Shown here: positions 15,070 to 17,674 of the stretch, in pieces
Layout of the letters: each line of letters begins with the position of its first letter
Numbering within the stretch: the stretch's first letter is position 1
Origin: Calditrichia bacterium
GTDB taxonomy: Bacteria; Calditrichota; Calditrichia; RBG-13-44-9
Assembly: GCA_026991005.1 (NCBI GenBank)
Contig: JALXCH010000346.1
Coordinates: 1-17,674 of the forward strand
Reading direction: 5' to 3'
Length of the DNA stretch: 17,674 bases
Notes under the pieces: generated by a model
What the model was told of the DNA's origin: nothing
Databases searched by the model: none
What the model saw: the letters and a program-made list of their open reading frames with translations, nothing else
Made by a program: the position numbers and the translations under genes

Positions 15070-16773
15070 TCAGAAGTTGTAATTAAAAGAGAGTGTTCCC
15101 CGATGTTCTTTGTATTCTCTGTCCGGATTCACCGGATCGAAGAAATCCAATTTCACCAGATTCAAATTCAAACTGCTGCGGGCAGTGACCCGAAACCGGG
15201 AATTGAGGGTGTAGTTTACCGATTTTTGCTCCCCGCTGCTCTGCACACTCACCGAAAAACTATTTCGCCACTGGGTAAACGGATTAATCCCTAACATGCC
15301 ACCATAAGTCTGGCTCTGGATGGTTCCGGTAACCACTTTATTGGAGGTGTTGGTAAAATTAAATCCTACGGTAAATTTTGGGGAGATGACTACATTGTAC
15401 CCGGCGTTAATCATCTGGGCATCGAAGGCATTCTGGTTTTCAGCCTCACTTCGTTTCTGGGATTTCTGCAAAGAATAAGCAAAGGTGAGCGTATTCGCCA
15501 GCCGTTTGACCTGGAACATGTACGAACCGTTTACCATATAGCGGTCGCTGTAGGTATCAAACAGCATCCGTTTCTTTTCAATATTATTTTCCCAATAAAT
15601 TAACGAATCCAGATTGGCTTCGTTTTCCAGACGGTTGCTGCTATAGGTAAAATTGAGCATGAGTGGCCGGGTCGGTTTGACCATAACCCCTGCCATGTAG
15701 TTGATATGTTGCTGGGTCTTCACCTTCTGATTGTTCAAGTTATCGTGGCTATAATTAAAAGTACCCCGGAAAGTTAATTTCCCCGGAAGAGCATTAATAA
15801 ATAAATTGCCATTGTACCGCTCCCGATCGTTCATGGTGTAGGGTAATCCCAGGGAGGCAAAGCCCGGCTCAATACGCTGGTAGGCCGCATTCAACCGAAC
15901 AATACGGGTGTTGATGGCCACATCCCCGCGGTAGGCATAATCCATTCGAGTGCTGGCGCGAATGGTGTAATATTTGCTGATTTTCTCGGGAATATCGTTA
16001 GATTCCACAGCCGGAGCGTACATATCCAGCGTATGGATGCTGACCGCCCCCTCGCCACGCAGCCGAAATTTATGGCGGAACAGAGCAATTTGTCCATTCA
16101 GCCCCACCACCACATTCTCCTGAGGACGCACTTTGCTGGAATCCACTGGCAGACGCAGGCTGTTGGAATCATCCACCGCACGCATAAAATTAATATCGAT
16201 GTAAGTTTCGTTGGTTACCCCGATGCCCAGTTTTCCGGCCATCAGCATCCGTTTGTAAGCGTAATTTTGCGCCCGGGGATCGCTCACCGCACGCTGGGTT
16301 TCCCCGTAAAATGCCATCAGGCGCATCCAGGTTGGGGCAATATCAATCCCTCCACCCCGAATGCTAATGCCCGAAACGGTGTAATCGGAAATCTTTCCGG
16401 CAAAATCGCCGATGTAAAACGTCACCGGTCCAATTTTGGGGGTTAATCCCACGCGGTTAAAATTTTGCCGGAAGGTTACCTCTTCGGTGGAAAGAATAAT
16501 GGTGACTGGCATCTCAATCTTCCAGAAGCCGAATGTCATATTCAGCGTACTTCGGGCTGTGGATGCCGGACGGCGCTTATACTGCGCGGTGGTATTAAAC
16601 ACCTCTCCAAAGGCACCAAAGCTCCCGGAAAAATGATAGTATCGTTTCACCATTTGCTTAGCCCATGCTCCGCTGGTAACCGGAACATGGGTTGTATCGG
16701 CACTCTGGGCCAGTAGATTTGTCCCGACCCACAGCAGCCACACCCATAGCATTGCCTGGATTGTTCGCTTCAC
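15070..16773 (-). CDS. Predicted outer-membrane beta-barrel protein (567 aa)
   Basis: The frame could open further upstream (GTG at 16809), but the GTG at 16773 is preferred. AAGGGG (16785-16780) sits six bases before it, and translation then begins with a clean signal peptide, (M)KRTIQAMLWVWLLWVGTNLLAQ. The mature protein is full of alternating-hydrophobic strands closed by turns with D, N and G, and ends RGTLSFNYNF. A C-terminal aromatic strand ending in Phe is the signal recognised by the BAM machinery. The early part (FRQNFNRVGLTPKIGPVTFYIGD, then GISIRGGGIDIAP) resembles barrel proteins I associate with FCB-group bacteria, where this stretch is well kept. I see no plug domain or TonB box, so it is not a typical TonB-dependent receptor. 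It lies 164 bp after the TPR gene and upstream of the giant gene. The transport or assembly substrate is unknown. Confidence 0.85.
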   Translation of the reverse strand: MKRTIQAMLWVWLLWVGTNLLAQSADTTHVPVTSGAWAKQMVKRYYHFSGSFGAFGEVFNTTAQYKRRPASTARSTLNMTFGFWKIEMPVTIILSTEEVTFRQNFNRVGLTPKIGPVTFYIGDFAGKISDYTVSGISIRGGGIDIAPTWMRLMAFYGETQRAVSDPRAQNYAYKRMLMAGKLGIGVTNETYIDINFMRAVDDSNSLRLPVDSSKVRPQENVVVGLNGQIALFRHKFRLRGEGAVSIHTLDMYAPAVESNDIPEKISKYYTIRASTRMDYAYRGDVAINTRIVRLNAAYQRIEPGFASLGLPYTMNDRERYNGNLFINALPGKLTFRGTFNYSHDNLNNQKVKTQQHINYMAGVMVKPTRPLMLNFTYSSNRLENEANLDSLIYWENNIEKKRMLFDTYSDRYMVNGSYMFQVKRLANTLTFAYSLQKSQKRSEAENQNAFDAQMINAGYNVVISPKFTVGFNFTNTSNKVVTGTIQSQTYGGMLGINPFTQWRNSFSVSVQSSGEQKSVNYTLNSRFRVTARSSLNLNLVKLDFFDPVNPDREYKEHRGTLSFNYNF

Positions 16774-16779
16774 CACACA

Positions 16780-16785
16780 CCCCTT
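16780..16785 (-). promoter_or_regulatory. Ribosome binding site deciding the beta-barrel start
   Basis: AAGGGG on the minus strand, six bases before GTG 16773. Choosing this start removes 12 residues (beginning MRKEGNITKG) that would otherwise precede the signal peptide. Confidence 0.6.
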
Positions 16786-16937
16786 TGTTATGTTCCCTTC
16801 TTTTCTCACGGTAAAAAATTATTTTCCACTCCCTTACCATTTTGCGCCGGGTGCACTTCCCTGTGTCCCCTGCGAAAACCGGGAGTCTTATTTTATTTCA
16901 CCTGCCATCCATTTTAACTTTGTGCCATTCCCAACAA

Positions 16938-17674
16938 TCATCGTTCTGTGCGCACCGCCACCCGTACGGGTATAAACCTGTTAATTCCCACCGGTGGTTG
17001 CGGTTTAGCAATTTTATCGGCCAATTCCACATCACCAATCATGCGTAAAATGCGCTCGGTATATTTTTTCAACAACGCCTGATTGGGATGACGCCGGTAG
17101 AGAATGAGCATCTGCTGCGCCAGATTCTGCAGTTCCCCCTGCACTTCCGCCAGCCGGATTAATTCCTGAAAATCCACCTCGGTAAAATCTTTTAAATTGT
17201 AATAGAGCAGGTTGAGGTACAGGCGGTAAGTCTGTCGATCATCCGCCTGAATGCGCGCCAGCAGAAGTTTTCGGCGTAGTACCTCCACATTTTTGGGCGC
17301 CAGGTAGAGGGCATCATCCAGATACTTCTCTGCCTGCTCCCAATTTTTTTTCTCCAAAGCCAGATCTGCCAATACCAATCGCAGGTACACATTGCGGGGG
17401 TAACGCTCCAACAATTGCTGCAACAGCAATTCACTTTTTTCCGGTGAATGCACCTTCAGATACCACTGAATCTGGGTTTTCAGATAGGATTCGTCGTTCT
17501 GGTATTCGCTCACCACATCATCGATGCGTAACTGATTGGCTGCCAGATTGCTTTGTTGAAGCTGCGTGGTAACCTGCGTCTGGGATTGCTGCAGCCGTTG
17601 CAGAAGTAGCTCCAGAGCAATGTTGAAGTAAAATTCACTTTGTTTTATCTCATTTCGTCGGAAGGCATCCCGTG
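16938..17674 (-). CDS. TPR-repeat protein, C-terminal part (5' end outside the window)
   Basis: The frame is open from the window edge to TGA at 16938, about 244 residues; the internal GTG at 17516 is not the true start because the frame continues upstream without a stop. Residues about 5-50 of the fragment are Gln/Leu-rich helix (IKQSEFYFNIALELLLQRLQ). A tetratricopeptide pair follows at about 78-145, with the typical LADLALEKKNWEQAEKYLDD then ALYLAPKNVEVL pattern. More helices follow (VDFQELIRLAEVQGELQNLA) and the protein ends in a basic tail, IPVRVAVRTER. TPR proteins act as scaffolds for protein-protein contacts; the partner is not visible here. No transmembrane segment is seen in the visible part. 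The barrel gene follows after 164 bp with no clear terminator, so a shared transcript is possible. Confidence 0.85.
   Translation of the reverse strand, partial: RDAFRRNEIKQSEFYFNIALELLLQRLQQSQTQVTTQLQQSNLAANQLRIDDVVSEYQNDESYLKTQIQWYLKVHSPEKSELLLQQLLERYPRNVYLRLVLADLALEKKNWEQAEKYLDDALYLAPKNVEVLRRKLLLARIQADDRQTYRLYLNLLYYNLKDFTEVDFQELIRLAEVQGELQNLAQQMLILYRRHPNQALLKKYTERILRMIGDVELADKIAKPQPPVGINRFIPVRVAVRTER

Noticed and set aside
14839..15294. Plus-strand 151-codon frame
   Set aside because: The first part translates the heptad repeats (repeated F-G-I-W-N-L-like wording) and the rest is antisense to the end of the beta-barrel gene.
16774..16809. Longer start for the beta-barrel protein at GTG 16809
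   Set aside because: It would place 12 polar residues before the signal peptide, and the good ribosome site AAGGGG lies downstream of it, six bases before GTG 16773.

Overview
The window is a piece of a bacterial chromosome in which every convincing gene lies on the minus strand, so transcription runs from high to low coordinates. Codon use is moderately AT-rich. The protein set includes a Sec-exported giant protein whose N-terminus resembles the TANFOR-type modules of Bacteroidota, an outer-membrane beta-barrel ending in Phe, a TPR protein and an Fn3-like secreted protein. Together with the dispersed mini-repeats this suggests a Gram-negative of the FCB group (Bacteroidota, Ignavibacteriota, Calditrichota or KSB1-like). 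That placement is inference from style, not a marker-gene assignment.

Layout in transcription order: (1) 17674-16938, C-terminal part of a TPR protein that begins outside the window; (2) 16773-15070, a 567-residue predicted outer-membrane beta-barrel with signal peptide, followed by a weak terminator; (3) 15069-12884, about 2.2 kb with no intact gene, holding a decayed IS1634-like transposase C-terminus, heptanucleotide repeats, a three-hairpin mini-element, three copies of a palindromic element and, near 12929-12956, a plausible promoter; (4) 12883-536, a single 4115-codon gene filling 70% of the window; (5) 454-1, the N-terminal part of a secreted Fn3-like protein, 81 bp downstream of the giant gene and probably co-transcribed with it.

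The giant protein is the main object of interest. It has a signal peptide, a TANFOR/Fn3-like N-terminal pair, and about 2,000 residues of amphipathic beta-strand sequence. By eye that region contains two full tandem copies of a module of about 720 residues plus a partial third. A further beta-rich block, a helical coiled-coil section, a Gly/Ser linker, several Fn3/Ig-like domains and a Gly/Pro tail follow. The modules share a conserved cysteine pair in an otherwise very cysteine-poor protein. The beta-rich part reads like the repeating beta-groove (AsmA/TamB-like) style of sequence, but without the inner-membrane anchor of those families; this is a hypothesis for structure prediction to test.

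A working picture is a cell-envelope or surface system: a barrel in the outer membrane, a very long exported beta-rich fibre or groove, an Fn3-type accessory protein and a TPR helper. The physical linkage is seen; the functional linkage is inferred.
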